Shown: in pieces, positions 32,636 to 40,814 of the stretch
How positions within the stretch are numbered: position 1 is the stretch's first letter
How the letters are laid out: every line of letters begins with the position of its first letter
Assembly (NCBI RefSeq): GCF_002903145.1
Contig: NZ_PPDJ01000009.1
Span: forward strand, 62,001-126,000
Direction: 5' to 3'
DNA: 64,000 nt
From: Halobacteriovorax sp. DA5
GTDB lineage: Bacteria; Bdellovibrionota; Bacteriovoracia; Bacteriovoracales; Bacteriovoracaceae
Position numbers and translations under genes: made by a program
The notes under the pieces: model-generated
The model's database searches: none
Told to the model about the DNA's origin: nothing
What the model saw: only the letters and a program-made list of their open reading frames with translations

Positions 32636-33985
32636 ATGAAAAATATAGCTTATATACTTTTAATAATTTTCCTAGGTGGGGCCAAAGCAGTGGCCCTGCC
32701 TCTACAAAACACAATTAATGAAGAGAATTTTCATTCTTCTTTGTATATTGATGACCCACGCGTTACACAGCTAAATGGACATCTGAAATTATTAGATGGT
32801 TTCTCAAGGAAATTGTTTAAACAATCAAATACGTGTTTCGATCTACAGGACTTCAAAGGGACACAACAATTTAATATTCAGTTAGATTTTCATCAGAAGG
32901 TTATTGGTACAAATCTCTATAACCCTTTCTTTAGTAAGTACTATAATAATATCTACAGTAGTCATGTTGATAAAATTCTTAGGGCCCAAGATCAAAAGAT
33001 TACAAATACAATACAGATTGCAATACATAAAACAACATATGCACGAGAGCGAGATACTGAGTATGTTGATATTAATTCACGTTATAATCAACTGATAACA
33101 AATGGTGATTTTTTTAAATTTAGTGAATTATGTGGAAGTGGTTATGTGAACTCTTTTAATAAATACGCAGGAGCATGGTTTACTATTGTATTTAATCGAA
33201 GTGCAGATAGTGATGATTCTGTTTTCACAAATCTCCTTGAAGCTTATATTCGTTTATTTGATTCAACTGCAGAACCAAAGATAAGGGCACAATTAAATAG
33301 AGAACTTGCTAATCGTGCAGCGGTTCTTTATGCCGAATTTAGAGGAGTGAATCCTTTAACTATACCTATTCAAAATCTTAGAGATATAGCGGAATTTAGA
33401 TCCTTAATTACAAGAATTAAGTCTGCCATGCTAGCGTCAGATGCTGGCCTTTATATGGCCTTGGAATATACTCCTTGGGGTTATAATGATGTTTTTCAAA
33501 AATCTTTTTATGACTTTCTTGTTCGAAATAGTAAGGAACCGATTCCTTCTGAACCAAATAGAGCTCAGTGGTTTAACTTTTATCAAAACATGGAAATAGC
33601 AAGACTAATGAGTGACGCTATTGCTTATGAATCAGATATCGTTGGGCGATTTGAAGTCTGTCGTAATCAAATGTTAAGGGACTGGCCACTACGTGGAAAT
33701 GAGAAAAAGTTATTCGTTAATCATCTTGATACAGATGGTGCAGGAATTGCTCTGGCCACGATCTATCAAGTTTTAACTGAAGAAGCACTAAAGAGCTTAC
33801 AAGACAAGTTGGCCAACTTACAAAGTGGAGAAGAGAACTCTGTTTTACTTTGTAACAAAAGATTGAATGGACAAACTTTTCTTTTAAATCATTACCGCGA
33901 GTTAGTTGAGTGTAAATGGTTTGATGAGTTTACTAAGTCGCCATCTTTAATTTTAGATGCTCTTTGTCCTCTGACACCAAAGTAA
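32636..33985 (+). CDS. Exported MACPF-like protein, second of the tandem pair
   Basis: A 449-residue exported protein (signal MKNIAYILLIIFLGGAKAVA) starting three bases after the upstream stop. It shares motif layout with its neighbour: DGFSRKLFKQSNTC near residues 54-67, FFKFSELCGSGYVNSF at 159-174, and a YTPWGYNDVF block near 280. Overall identity is low, so the pair is an old duplication. The two are surely one operon. They may act together, as two-component pore formers do, or be independent secreted factors. No predicted membrane anchor or lipobox is present. Confidence 0.6.
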   Translation: MKNIAYILLIIFLGGAKAVALPLQNTINEENFHSSLYIDDPRVTQLNGHLKLLDGFSRKLFKQSNTCFDLQDFKGTQQFNIQLDFHQKVIGTNLYNPFFSKYYNNIYSSHVDKILRAQDQKITNTIQIAIHKTTYARERDTEYVDINSRYNQLITNGDFFKFSELCGSGYVNSFNKYAGAWFTIVFNRSADSDDSVFTNLLEAYIRLFDSTAEPKIRAQLNRELANRAAVLYAEFRGVNPLTIPIQNLRDIAEFRSLITRIKSAMLASDAGLYMALEYTPWGYNDVFQKSFYDFLVRNSKEPIPSEPNRAQWFNFYQNMEIARLMSDAIAYESDIVGRFEVCRNQMLRDWPLRGNEKKLFVNHLDTDGAGIALATIYQVLTEEALKSLQDKLANLQSGEENSVLLCNKRLNGQTFLLNHYRELVECKWFDEFTKSPSLILDALCPLTPK

Positions 33986-34074
33986 CTCTATAAAAAGATT
34001 AATATTGACATTAATTCTACAACGTTCTATTTTGCTGCATCACTAAATAATATCCATCAATCAAGGAGGCCAGT

Positions 34075-34143
34075 ATGAAAAATAATTCATTGAAAAACTG
34101 TTGGGCGACCTTGAATCTATCTCTGCGAGTCAGACAAAAATAG
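34075..34143 (+). pseudogene. Short ORF, apparently frame-disrupted
   Basis: A strong AAGGAGG site precedes an ATG that reads only 22 codons. Adding one A to the AAAAA run at about 34094-34098 would instead give a 29-codon frame continuing LLGDLESISASQTKIDFKYAL before a stop at 34161-34163. That longer reading looks more like a natural peptide. It is either a broken short gene, a leader, or a frame-shifted sequence error. It precedes the acetyltransferase at 34192. Confidence 0.4.
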
Positions 34144-34191
34144 ATTTCAAATATGCCCTTTAAATGATCAAACTCTACAAAGGGTAAATAA

Positions 34192-35124
34192 ATGAATTTA
34201 AATAAAAATGACGTGTATTCATTTGCACAGGCACAATTAAATACTTTTAATCTAAGTGAATTAGAAATAGCTAAGGAATTAGCACTTAGAAGTATTAGCG
34301 TTGAAATCGAAGAGGAATTTGAAGAGCTGAATTCTATCGAGGTAATGCAGGCAAGGCATTCTCACTTTTGTGTATCGGGAGTTCTTGTTGAAGATTACAC
34401 TGAAAGAATCATAGAACTAGAAAGTTATAAGAAACTAGTCTACGGGATTCACCACATGAGTGGAAATATCGATATTCCGTTTGTTCAACTTCTTGCCAAC
34501 TTTAGCTTAACGACTAAGGAGGCATTAGAATTATACGAAAGTGTAAAACCTCAGTTTACTAAGTTTAACCCTCTTTATATCTGTTTCCACTCATCGGTGG
34601 AATTAGAAGATGTTGATATGATTGCTGCAACTCACATGGTCACTTCTTCTCGAGAGATTAAAAAACTTAACGCTTGGCCTTATGAAGAAAAGTTAAGCTT
34701 TAAGATCATTAGAGATGACTCTTATCACGCTTGGTATAAGAAGGGGTATGAGGATTTTAATCGTGAGGTTCCCGAGCTCTCTAAAAGAGTAGTGGCAAAT
34801 TCTCATGAATCGATGGAAGGCTCAATGGAGCAAGGACTTTTACAACTTGTTTTCTTAGGTGGACAACAAATTGGTCTAATCGCTGCTGAACGTTCTGCGT
34901 TTCTAGGCCATGATGGTATCTATTTTCATGAGATTTTCATCGATAAGAATTGGAAAGGTAAGGGACTAGCTAAAGCAATTCAGAGAAAATTTGTTGCTGA
35001 AAATACTAATGAGACAGATTTTGTTTGGGGAACAATTGATCACTCAAACCTAAGCTCTTATAAAACTGCTTTATCTAATGGCCGCAAACCTGTGCGCTAT
35101 GAGAATTTTGTCTGTATAAATTAA
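34192..35124 (+). CDS. GNAT family acetyltransferase, two-part protein
   Basis: The C-terminal 120 residues form a GNAT domain: VFLGGQQIGLIAAERS, then HEIFIDKNWKGKGLAKAIQRKF with the acetyl-CoA loop (K/R-GxGLA), then a WGTIDHSNLSSYKTALSNGRK end. The first 190 residues are mixed alpha/beta with no recognised domain and could be a degenerate second GNAT or a substrate-binding module. At 310 residues it is about twice the size of a simple GNAT. The substrate is unknown. It ends before a bidirectional hairpin that separates it from the flotillin locus. Confidence 0.8.
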   Translation: MNLNKNDVYSFAQAQLNTFNLSELEIAKELALRSISVEIEEEFEELNSIEVMQARHSHFCVSGVLVEDYTERIIELESYKKLVYGIHHMSGNIDIPFVQLLANFSLTTKEALELYESVKPQFTKFNPLYICFHSSVELEDVDMIAATHMVTSSREIKKLNAWPYEEKLSFKIIRDDSYHAWYKKGYEDFNREVPELSKRVVANSHESMEGSMEQGLLQLVFLGGQQIGLIAAERSAFLGHDGIYFHEIFIDKNWKGKGLAKAIQRKFVAENTNETDFVWGTIDHSNLSSYKTALSNGRKPVRYENFVCIN

Positions 35125-35149
35125 TTTTAAGAATCAATATCTGAAAGAT

Positions 35150-35176
35150 GGCCCTCTTCGTTTATTTAAGAGGGCC
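35150..35176. terminator. Bidirectional terminator hairpin
   Basis: 9-bp stem GGCCCTCTT/AAGAGGGCC with a CGTTTATTT loop between convergent genes, followed by ATATTTTATT on the plus strand. Confidence 0.8.
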
Positions 35177-35182
35177 CATATT

Positions 35183-36754
35183 TTATTGATTGTGACTTGT
35201 TGGAGGGACACTATCAATGGCATTATTTTCTGGTGGTGTTAGCTGTCCAAGAAATTCAGGAAGTTCAACACCGGCCTGTTTTGCAAGATCGTGCACAGCA
35301 GGTAGGGAATTGATTAGCCCACTAAGAAAGTTTGACGTTGCACTCTTTCCATTGTGACTATTTCCGCCACCGTCCCATACAGTAACCTTATCAATTTTAA
35401 GGTCTTGTACGGCCTTAACTTGCTGAGCAATAATTTCTGGTAATTGTTCAACCATAAGTAGTGTAGGGACAAGTCTCTTATCATCCCCAACAATTTCAAC
35501 AAGCTTGTTGTAACCTTGGGCCTTGGCCTCGAGTACTTTTTGTATACCTTGTGCTTCAGCTTCATATTTCGCTAGAATTGCATCTGCTTCACCTTTTGCA
35601 ATTCTTCTTTGTCTTTCTGCTTCTGCCTCTGCAGTAATTTCAACTTTTCTCTTATTAATTTCTTCTTGTGCTAGTTCTGTTTTCTCAAGCCTCGCAATCT
35701 CTTCTAGCTTCTGTGCTTCAAGAACTGCCTTTTGCGCTTATGCCAGGGCAACTTCCCCTCGCTTGGCCGCATCGGCTTGCTTTTCTTTTAGGGTAGCATC
35801 GTATTCTGCAATATTTGCTTTTGACTCATTCTCACCCTTTACAGACTCTGCTTCTTGGATTGCAACGAAGACTCTTTGCTCTTTTAAAGCTTCTTTCTTT
35901 CCTTGCTCTGTAATCGCTCTTTGCTTTGCTTGTGCAACTTCCTGCTCTCTTAGTGCTGCTGCTTCTCCAGTAACACCTTCTGCTTCATATTTTGCGATAC
36001 GAATTCTCTTATTTCTCTCAGCTTCTTTTTGTCCTGCTTCTGATTCTGCAACTTGATTGGCGACTTGAACTTCTTTTTCTTTGTTAGCGTTTGCTTCACC
36101 AATAGCACCATCTTTATCTTGCTCAGCAACTTCTACTTTAGCTTTATTAATTGCTTCTGCGGCAGCTTTCTTACCAATGGCTTCAATATATCCAGATTCA
36201 TCTGTAATATCTCTAATATTAACGTTAATTACATCAAGACCAATTTTATTAAGCTCAAGGTTTACGTTCTTATTAACTAGATCTAAGAATTTCTCTCTAT
36301 CTTGGTTGATCTCTTCAATAGCAAGAGTTGCAATAACAAGACGCATTTGCCCTAGAATAATATCTTGGGCCTGATTTGATATCTCACCCGTCGAAAGACC
36401 TAGAAGACGTTCTGCTGCATTCGTCATGATGTTTGAAGTCGTTGAAATACCAACTGTAAATGTTGACGGAACATTTACTCTAATATTCTTTTTAGAAAGT
36501 GCACTTCTTAAATCGATTTCAATTGTAAGCGGCTCAAGTGATAGATATGTATAATCTTGTAAAAGAGGAATAACAAACGAACCTCCTCCATGAATACATT
36601 TTGCAGATTGTCCTGTACCTACACTTCCGTAGATAACTAAGATTTGATTTGATGGACATCTTTTATATTGTTTTGATAAAAAGATTGCCGCAAAAAGCAG
36701 AATTAAAACAGGAACAACAATTATTCCCATTATTCCGAAAGTACTAAATAGCAT
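35183..36754 (-). pseudogene. Flotillin/SPFH protein interrupted by an in-frame stop
   Basis: Reading down from the ATG at 36754, a flotillin is evident: a membrane hairpin start (MLFSTFGIMGIIVVPVLILLF), an SPFH domain with KRCPSNQILVIYG and DIILGQMRLVIATLAIEEINQDREKF, then the alanine/glutamate-rich coiled coil. Codon 339 is TAA (35738-35740), after EVALA. The frame continues without further stops for 184 codons with the typical C-terminal part (AQKAVLEAQ..., LLMVEQLPEIIAQQ...VWDGGG) to 35183. Total would be 523 residues. A single CAA-to-TAA change explains it. Flotillins scaffold membrane microdomains; the truncated product would lack most of the C-terminal oligomerisation part. It pairs with the NfeD-like gene just upstream. 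Confidence 0.85.
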
Positions 36755-36773
36755 GAGTAATCTCCCTTAAATA

Positions 36774-37334
36774 TTATGCTTTCTTAACGATTAAGTTTCC
36801 TGAGTCATCAACATAGTGAACTTTGATGCTCTCAAATGCATTAATCGCTTCACCCTTGCTACTTGCTTGTAGAATCTGTTGTTTATTTCCAATTGTTATT
36901 TCAACTTGGCCAATACCTTCACCTTTTGCAGGTATATTTGTATATGCACGTCCTGTTCTTCCAATTGCTTCTTTGATATTTACTTTTGGAATATTATTAA
37001 ATTTTTTAATTTGAAAAGTTATAAAAGAACTGAAAAGCATCATCACAAAACCAAAAACACCGGCCGCAATTACTCCATACATATCTGACATTTTCCATTC
37101 TTGTTTTGCTGCAAGTCCAATCCACCCAGCGCCCATAAAGAAAGCAAGTATTGATTGAGTCGAAACAAGAGTGAAAGCTTCGCCACCATCTGTATGTTCA
37201 ATGTCAACGTCACCATCGAAGTCCGTGTCTCCATCACCCGTTACAAAAAGAAGAAGCATTTTTAAAACAAATAGCAGTGTTCCCGCAAATGCCATGACTG
37301 CATAAACTGGGTTTTGAGAAAATATCTCTTTCAT
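36774..37334 (-). CDS. NfeD/YuaF-like membrane protein with OB-fold
   Basis: Partner of flotillin. Three membrane helices (about 12-30, 60-80, 88-105) and an acidic loop GDGDTDFDGDVDIEHTDG precede a C-terminal OB-like domain (KEAIGRTGRAYTNIPAKGEGIGQVEITIG...). The operon of an NfeD-like gene followed by a flotillin is well known (YuaF-FloT of Bacillus). The protein is 186 residues and intact, although its flotillin partner carries a premature stop. It is transcribed leftward, 20 bases ahead of the flotillin start. Confidence 0.85.
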   Translation of the reverse strand: MKEIFSQNPVYAVMAFAGTLLFVLKMLLLFVTGDGDTDFDGDVDIEHTDGGEAFTLVSTQSILAFFMGAGWIGLAAKQEWKMSDMYGVIAAGVFGFVMMLFSSFITFQIKKFNNIPKVNIKEAIGRTGRAYTNIPAKGEGIGQVEITIGNKQQILQASSKGEAINAFESIKVHYVDDSGNLIVKKA

Positions 37335-37578
37335 CCAATCTCCAAAAATTAAATATTGTTCATTTTTAAGTATATGGAAAAAAGAATTAGTAGTTAGGGG
37401 GTAAAAATGTCTAGAGTGCCTGTAGTAAGTGCTTTATGAAGTTTTGTCTCTTTTATTCAAGTAAAGGTTGTGAATATAAGTGATTGATTTTTAGTACAAT
37501 GTTTTTGCAGTGTTTGTTTATTTTAAATGTGAATATGACTTTATTTTTAAATCTAATATTTAAAAATATTTTTTATTA

Positions 37579-38267
37579 CTACTTACGTCGTGTAGATCTT
37601 CTTATGATTATTCCCATGAGATTACTCATTGCCGAAACAATAAGGCCCATTAATATGATACTAATAAGAATTTGGTATTTTACTAAATTTCTTACATTAG
37701 ATGTTAACGGAGTGATATCTCCATAACCTGTCGTTGTTGCTGTCACGATACTAAAATATAAAAAGTCCGAAGAGTTTAGAAGGTTTCTTTTGAAAGTTCA
37801 CTGTATTCACCAGAAAGTTCTTTTAAGAGTACAGCTGAATCATTTAACTCCTTTTTTATCAAGTCACTGAATTCTTCAAAATTAGTAGGAATCATATAGT
37901 CGTTATCAATACACTTTTTCATAATCTCTAATATATCATTAGGAATGGGATAGGGAAGATTATCAAGGATTTCAGGGGCATCTTTTTCAAGTGCAATTTT
38001 ATATTTTAATAATAACTCTCTCGCAATTTTCTTATCTTTTATTTCTTCTCTAAATTCCGAAATGGATTTTTTTAAACTTTTAATTTTCTTTTTATAAAAC
38101 TCCTTCTTATTAATTATGATTGCCTCACTAATAATAAATCCTGTGTCTTCTGAAACATATATTTCATAATACTTCTTACCGAAGTAAGTCACTTGTATGG
38201 AATAGATAAAAAGCAAAGCGAAGCTAACGATTAAGGTTACGGCAGTATCAGAGAGGTGTCTTTTCAT
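37579..38267 (-). pseudogene. Two-helix potassium channel gene split by a frameshift
   Basis: From the ATG at 38267 one frame gives 163 residues: an inner-membrane helix (SDTAVTLIVSFALLFIYSIQV) and a long charged helical insert (KKKIKSLKKSISEFREEIKDKK) ending at a TAA near 37776. The next frame continues at once with FYF/SIVTATTTGYGDITPLTSN, the pore helix and TTTGYGD selectivity filter of a K+ channel, then a second helix (YQILISIILMGLIVSAMSNLMG) and RRSTRRK before a TAG at 37579-37581. Adding one A to the AAAA run at about 37783-37786 restores a single frame. So a channel with an unusually long inter-helix insert is broken, either truly or by a base-calling error. Confidence 0.8.
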
Positions 38268-38402
38268 ATAAGAGAATGCTCCAGACTTTCTTCAATGATG
38301 TGATTTTAACATCTGGCCACACTGGGCCTCGTTTAATTCTTCTAAATTTTAACTGATATTAGATTTGCTAATTTTACTGTCTAAGTCTTGATATTTTAAT
38401 TG

Positions 38403-38530
38403 TTTACACTATCTTCTAGCCTAAAACTTCTACATATCAACATAATAATCTATAAAATCTAGGCAATCTTAGGGGGTCTGTGCCTTAAAAAGATCACTAC
38501 TTTTCATCGATTTTACATTAATTTCTAGTC
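38403..38530. repeat. Isolated outer copies of the iteron sequence
   Basis: Two diverged copies of the unit TTACACTAACTTCTAGTA occur at 38403-38420 (TTTACACTATCTTCTAGC) and 38513-38530. They lie outside the regular array and are not in phase with it. Between them and the array (38531-38652), ACGTATTTG is present twice, near 38563 and 38584, after an ACGTAAAT. The rest of 38268-38402 shows nothing else. Confidence 0.65.
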
Positions 38531-38652
38531 ATATATACGTAAATAATACACTTCAAAAGTACGTATTTGATCATGAACACGTATTTGTGTGGCCATAATT
38601 TCAGCCTATTATAAATATATCTTTGACTTTTTGAACTATTTTTGATAATGAA

Positions 38653-38785
38653 TGACACTAACTTCTAGTAAATAGAAACATTAACTTCTAGAATTGTTAT
38701 ACGCTAACTTCTAATTTTATGTAACACTAAAATCTAGTCAATGTTTACACTAATTTCTAGTAGTTTGTTACACTAACTTCTAGTA
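38653..38785. repeat. Array of six iterons with exact 23-bp period
   Basis: Copies of an 18-bp unit near TTACACTAACTTCTAGTA start at 38653, 38676, 38699, 38722, 38745 and 38768, each exactly 23 bases after the last, with five-base spacers. The core CTAACTTCTAG is the most constant part. Iterons of this size and regular phase are typical of a multi-site DNA-binding protein acting on one face of the helix. The array ends 62 bases before the Fic start codon. Confidence 0.92.
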
Positions 38786-38803
38786 AAATAATAAGGTAGT
38801 TAT

Positions 38804-38817
38804 TAGTTTATAAACTA
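38804..38817. promoter_or_regulatory. Perfect 14-bp palindrome in the Fic promoter region
   Basis: TAGTTTATAAACTA lies between the iteron array and the start codon, 29 bases before the ATG, a place consistent with an operator overlapping the promoter or the transcription start. The half sites resemble no iteron. Confidence 0.55.
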
Positions 38818-38846
38818 CTGATTTCATTAAAAATAAGGATTTGTAT

Positions 38847-40382
38847 ATGGCCAAAACTCGTAAACGTCCACATGAACTTCTTGCTGAATCTCTTAGAAAT
38901 GCTAAAGAGACTGCGAGAGATTGTGTTGTGAGATCGGCCAATCTGGAACGTAGAGATAGAGAAAGGCTAGTTGATTCAGGTTTTCTTACTGAAATTATAA
39001 GAGGGTGGTACTTGTTAACTTCTCCTGATTCAGGGGGGGGAAGTACAGCTTGGTTTGGTGGCTTTTGGGCATTTGTTAGACACTATTTAGATGATCGTTT
39101 TGGTAAAGGTAATTATTGTTTGTCGGCAGAATCATCATTAAGCTTACATGCTGGTGATACGAGTATTCCAAGTCAAATTGTTGTGCTAACGAAAAAGGCA
39201 AGTAATACAACTATCGATCTTCCTCATGGGACTTCGATGCTTCTATTAACAGATAAAAATTTTCCAGACGATATTGATAAATTTAATGGTGTATCTAGAA
39301 TGAGTCTGCCTTTAGCTTTGTGTCGGTTAACCGCAAGTTATTTTCAAAAATATCCTCGAAATATTGAGATCGTTCTAAAGATGTCTTCCTTAAGTGTTGC
39401 TGAAGTTTCTAGAGTTCTACTTAGGCTAGAAACAATAGCATCTGCTGAGCGTATTGTTGGTGCTTATAAGTATTTAGGTGAAGAGAATAAATCTGAGCAG
39501 GTACAAAAAGATATGTCTGTTGCAGGTTACATGATTAAGGAAGTTAATCCATTTGATTCATATCGACCAAAGTTAGGGAAGAGTCGTCTTACATCTCCAT
39601 ATGCAGGAAGAATCAGGTTGATGTGGAGTATGATGAGAGAAGTTGTTGTTGATATTATGCCGAGCACTCCAGGCTTTAAGCAAGATAAGACTAATACAAT
39701 AAGGATTATTAAAGAAACATATAAGCAGGATGCCTACCACTCTTTATCGATTGAAGGTTATCAAGTTACAGAAGAGTTAATATCTAAAATTGAATCAGGT
39801 GAATGGGACCCTGAAAGTTCTGAAGAAGATAGAAGACAAAAAGATGCAATGGCCGCGAAGGGATACTTGAATGCTTTTAACGAAGTAATTGAAAGTGTTG
39901 TAAAAGTTTTAAGTGGTGATGACCCTGGACTTATTCTATCTAATGATCTTCAGTCTTGGTATAGACAATTATTTGCACCACTTGTAAAAGCAAACTTATT
40001 ACCTGCTGAAAAAGTTGCCGGCTATCGAAACCTTCCGGTATACATTACTAATTCAAGACACGTTCCCCCACCTAGCTCAGCAGTCTTAGATTGCATGGAA
40101 GTATTATTCGAGTTGTTAGAGAAAGAAGAAAATTCTTTTGTAAAAGCAGTCTTAGGTCATTTTGTTTTTGTCTATATTCACCCTTACATGGACGGTAATG
40201 GCAGAATGGGAAGATTTATCATGAACTTAATGCTCATCTCTGGTGGATATAATTGGACAGTCATTAGAACAAGTAATAGAGATCGCTATATGGAATCCCT
40301 AGAGCAAGCCTCTACAAAAGAAGACATTTCAAAATTTGCAGAATTTATAAAATTTGAGCTTGAACATTGGAATGATGTTTAG
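38847..40382 (+). CDS. Fic-domain protein with N-terminal AbiEi-like winged-helix region
   Basis: A 511-residue fusion. The N-terminal ~200 residues match the AbiEi-type DNA-binding antitoxin pattern: an RERLVDSGFLTEIIRGWYLL wing, then a CLSAESSLSLHAGDTSIP block. The C-terminal part is a Fic domain, which AMPylates (adds AMP to) target proteins. Its active site is HPYMDGNGRMGR (H445 to R456), fully conserved. A class II inhibitory motif of the form SxxxEG occurs at S299-G304 (SLSIEG), so the enzyme probably carries its own inhibitor helix. AGGA before the ATG at 38847 supports that start over a TTG two codons earlier. Directly upstream are six 23-bp iterons and a palindrome. The target is unknown. 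tRNA-His and a hairpin cluster follow. Confidence 0.85.
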   Translation: MAKTRKRPHELLAESLRNAKETARDCVVRSANLERRDRERLVDSGFLTEIIRGWYLLTSPDSGGGSTAWFGGFWAFVRHYLDDRFGKGNYCLSAESSLSLHAGDTSIPSQIVVLTKKASNTTIDLPHGTSMLLLTDKNFPDDIDKFNGVSRMSLPLALCRLTASYFQKYPRNIEIVLKMSSLSVAEVSRVLLRLETIASAERIVGAYKYLGEENKSEQVQKDMSVAGYMIKEVNPFDSYRPKLGKSRLTSPYAGRIRLMWSMMREVVVDIMPSTPGFKQDKTNTIRIIKETYKQDAYHSLSIEGYQVTEELISKIESGEWDPESSEEDRRQKDAMAAKGYLNAFNEVIESVVKVLSGDDPGLILSNDLQSWYRQLFAPLVKANLLPAEKVAGYRNLPVYITNSRHVPPPSSAVLDCMEVLFELLEKEENSFVKAVLGHFVFVYIHPYMDGNGRMGRFIMNLMLISGGYNWTVIRTSNRDRYMESLEQASTKEDISKFAEFIKFELEHWNDV

Positions 40383-40436
40383 CGGCTTTTACAGGCTCTT
40401 CACACTTGAAGGTGTGGGGGCGTTATGCAGAGTTAG

Positions 40437-40505
40437 TGACCCCGCTTTGCGGCCATCGTGGCCTCGCGGGGGACCCTCATCGTGAGGGCCACCCACGACT
40501 TTGTC
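40437..40505. repeat. GC-rich hairpin cluster beside tRNA-His
   Basis: Nested inverted repeats: GACCCCGC...GCGGGG enclosing GGCCATCGTGGCC, followed by CCCTCATCGTGAGGG. The loops read ATCG, as in the AAATGCCATCGTGGCATTT palindrome of the 104-bp repeats, and the site has the same position relative to the tRNA (beyond the tRNA terminator). The sequence is otherwise unrelated. No gene is present in 40383-40543. Confidence 0.65.
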
Positions 40506-40543
40506 ATGGCTACAAAACCCAATCTATAACCACAAATAAAAAA

Positions 40544-40575
40544 AGCCCCCGTATGAATACGGGGGCTTTTTTTTA
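40544..40575 (-). terminator. tRNA-His terminator
   Basis: Stem AGCCCCCGTAT/ATACGGGGGCT with an opposed T/A-rich flank on each side, running from the tRNA CCA end on the minus strand. Confidence 0.85.
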
Positions 40576-40576
40576 A

Positions 40577-40653
40577 TGGGGTGACCGATGGGGCTCGAAC
40601 CCACGACAACCAGAATCACAATCTGGCGCTCTACCAACTGAACTACGGTCACC
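40577..40653 (-). tRNA. tRNA-His (GTG)
   Basis: A full cloverleaf of 77 bases with the encoded CCA. The acceptor GTGACCG/CGGTCAC is preceded by an extra 5' G (G-1) paired with the C discriminator, a hallmark of tRNA-His. The anticodon arm is CCAGATTGTGATTCTGG (anticodon GTG) and the T-arm is CGTGGGTTCGAGCCCCATCG. Confidence 0.97.
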
Positions 40654-40814
40654 ATAAGAATGTGGAATTATTTATAAATGCTTGGGCCTTATGAGTCAAC
40701 AGTTAATTGCATAATGTGTAAGGTTTGTGCGAAGCGTCCTAGGAATATCTTGCATATAAATGCTCCAAGGCATTAAAATGATTAGTGAAGTTACCAAAAA
40801 ACTAGGAAGGATAT

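Noticed and set aside
35523..36056. A long serine/alanine-rich plus-strand ORF inside the flotillin region
   Set aside because: It is the mirror of the alanine/glutamate coiled coil of flotillin; such antisense frames lack stops because of codon bias.
37484..37726. A plus-strand hydrophobic ORF near 37.5 kb
   Set aside because: It is the antisense of the K+ channel pore and second helix, which explain the conservation better.
38403..38785. The repeats considered as a CRISPR array
   Set aside because: Units are 18 bases with five-base AT-rich spacers at fixed phase, and no cas genes are near; this is an iteron layout.
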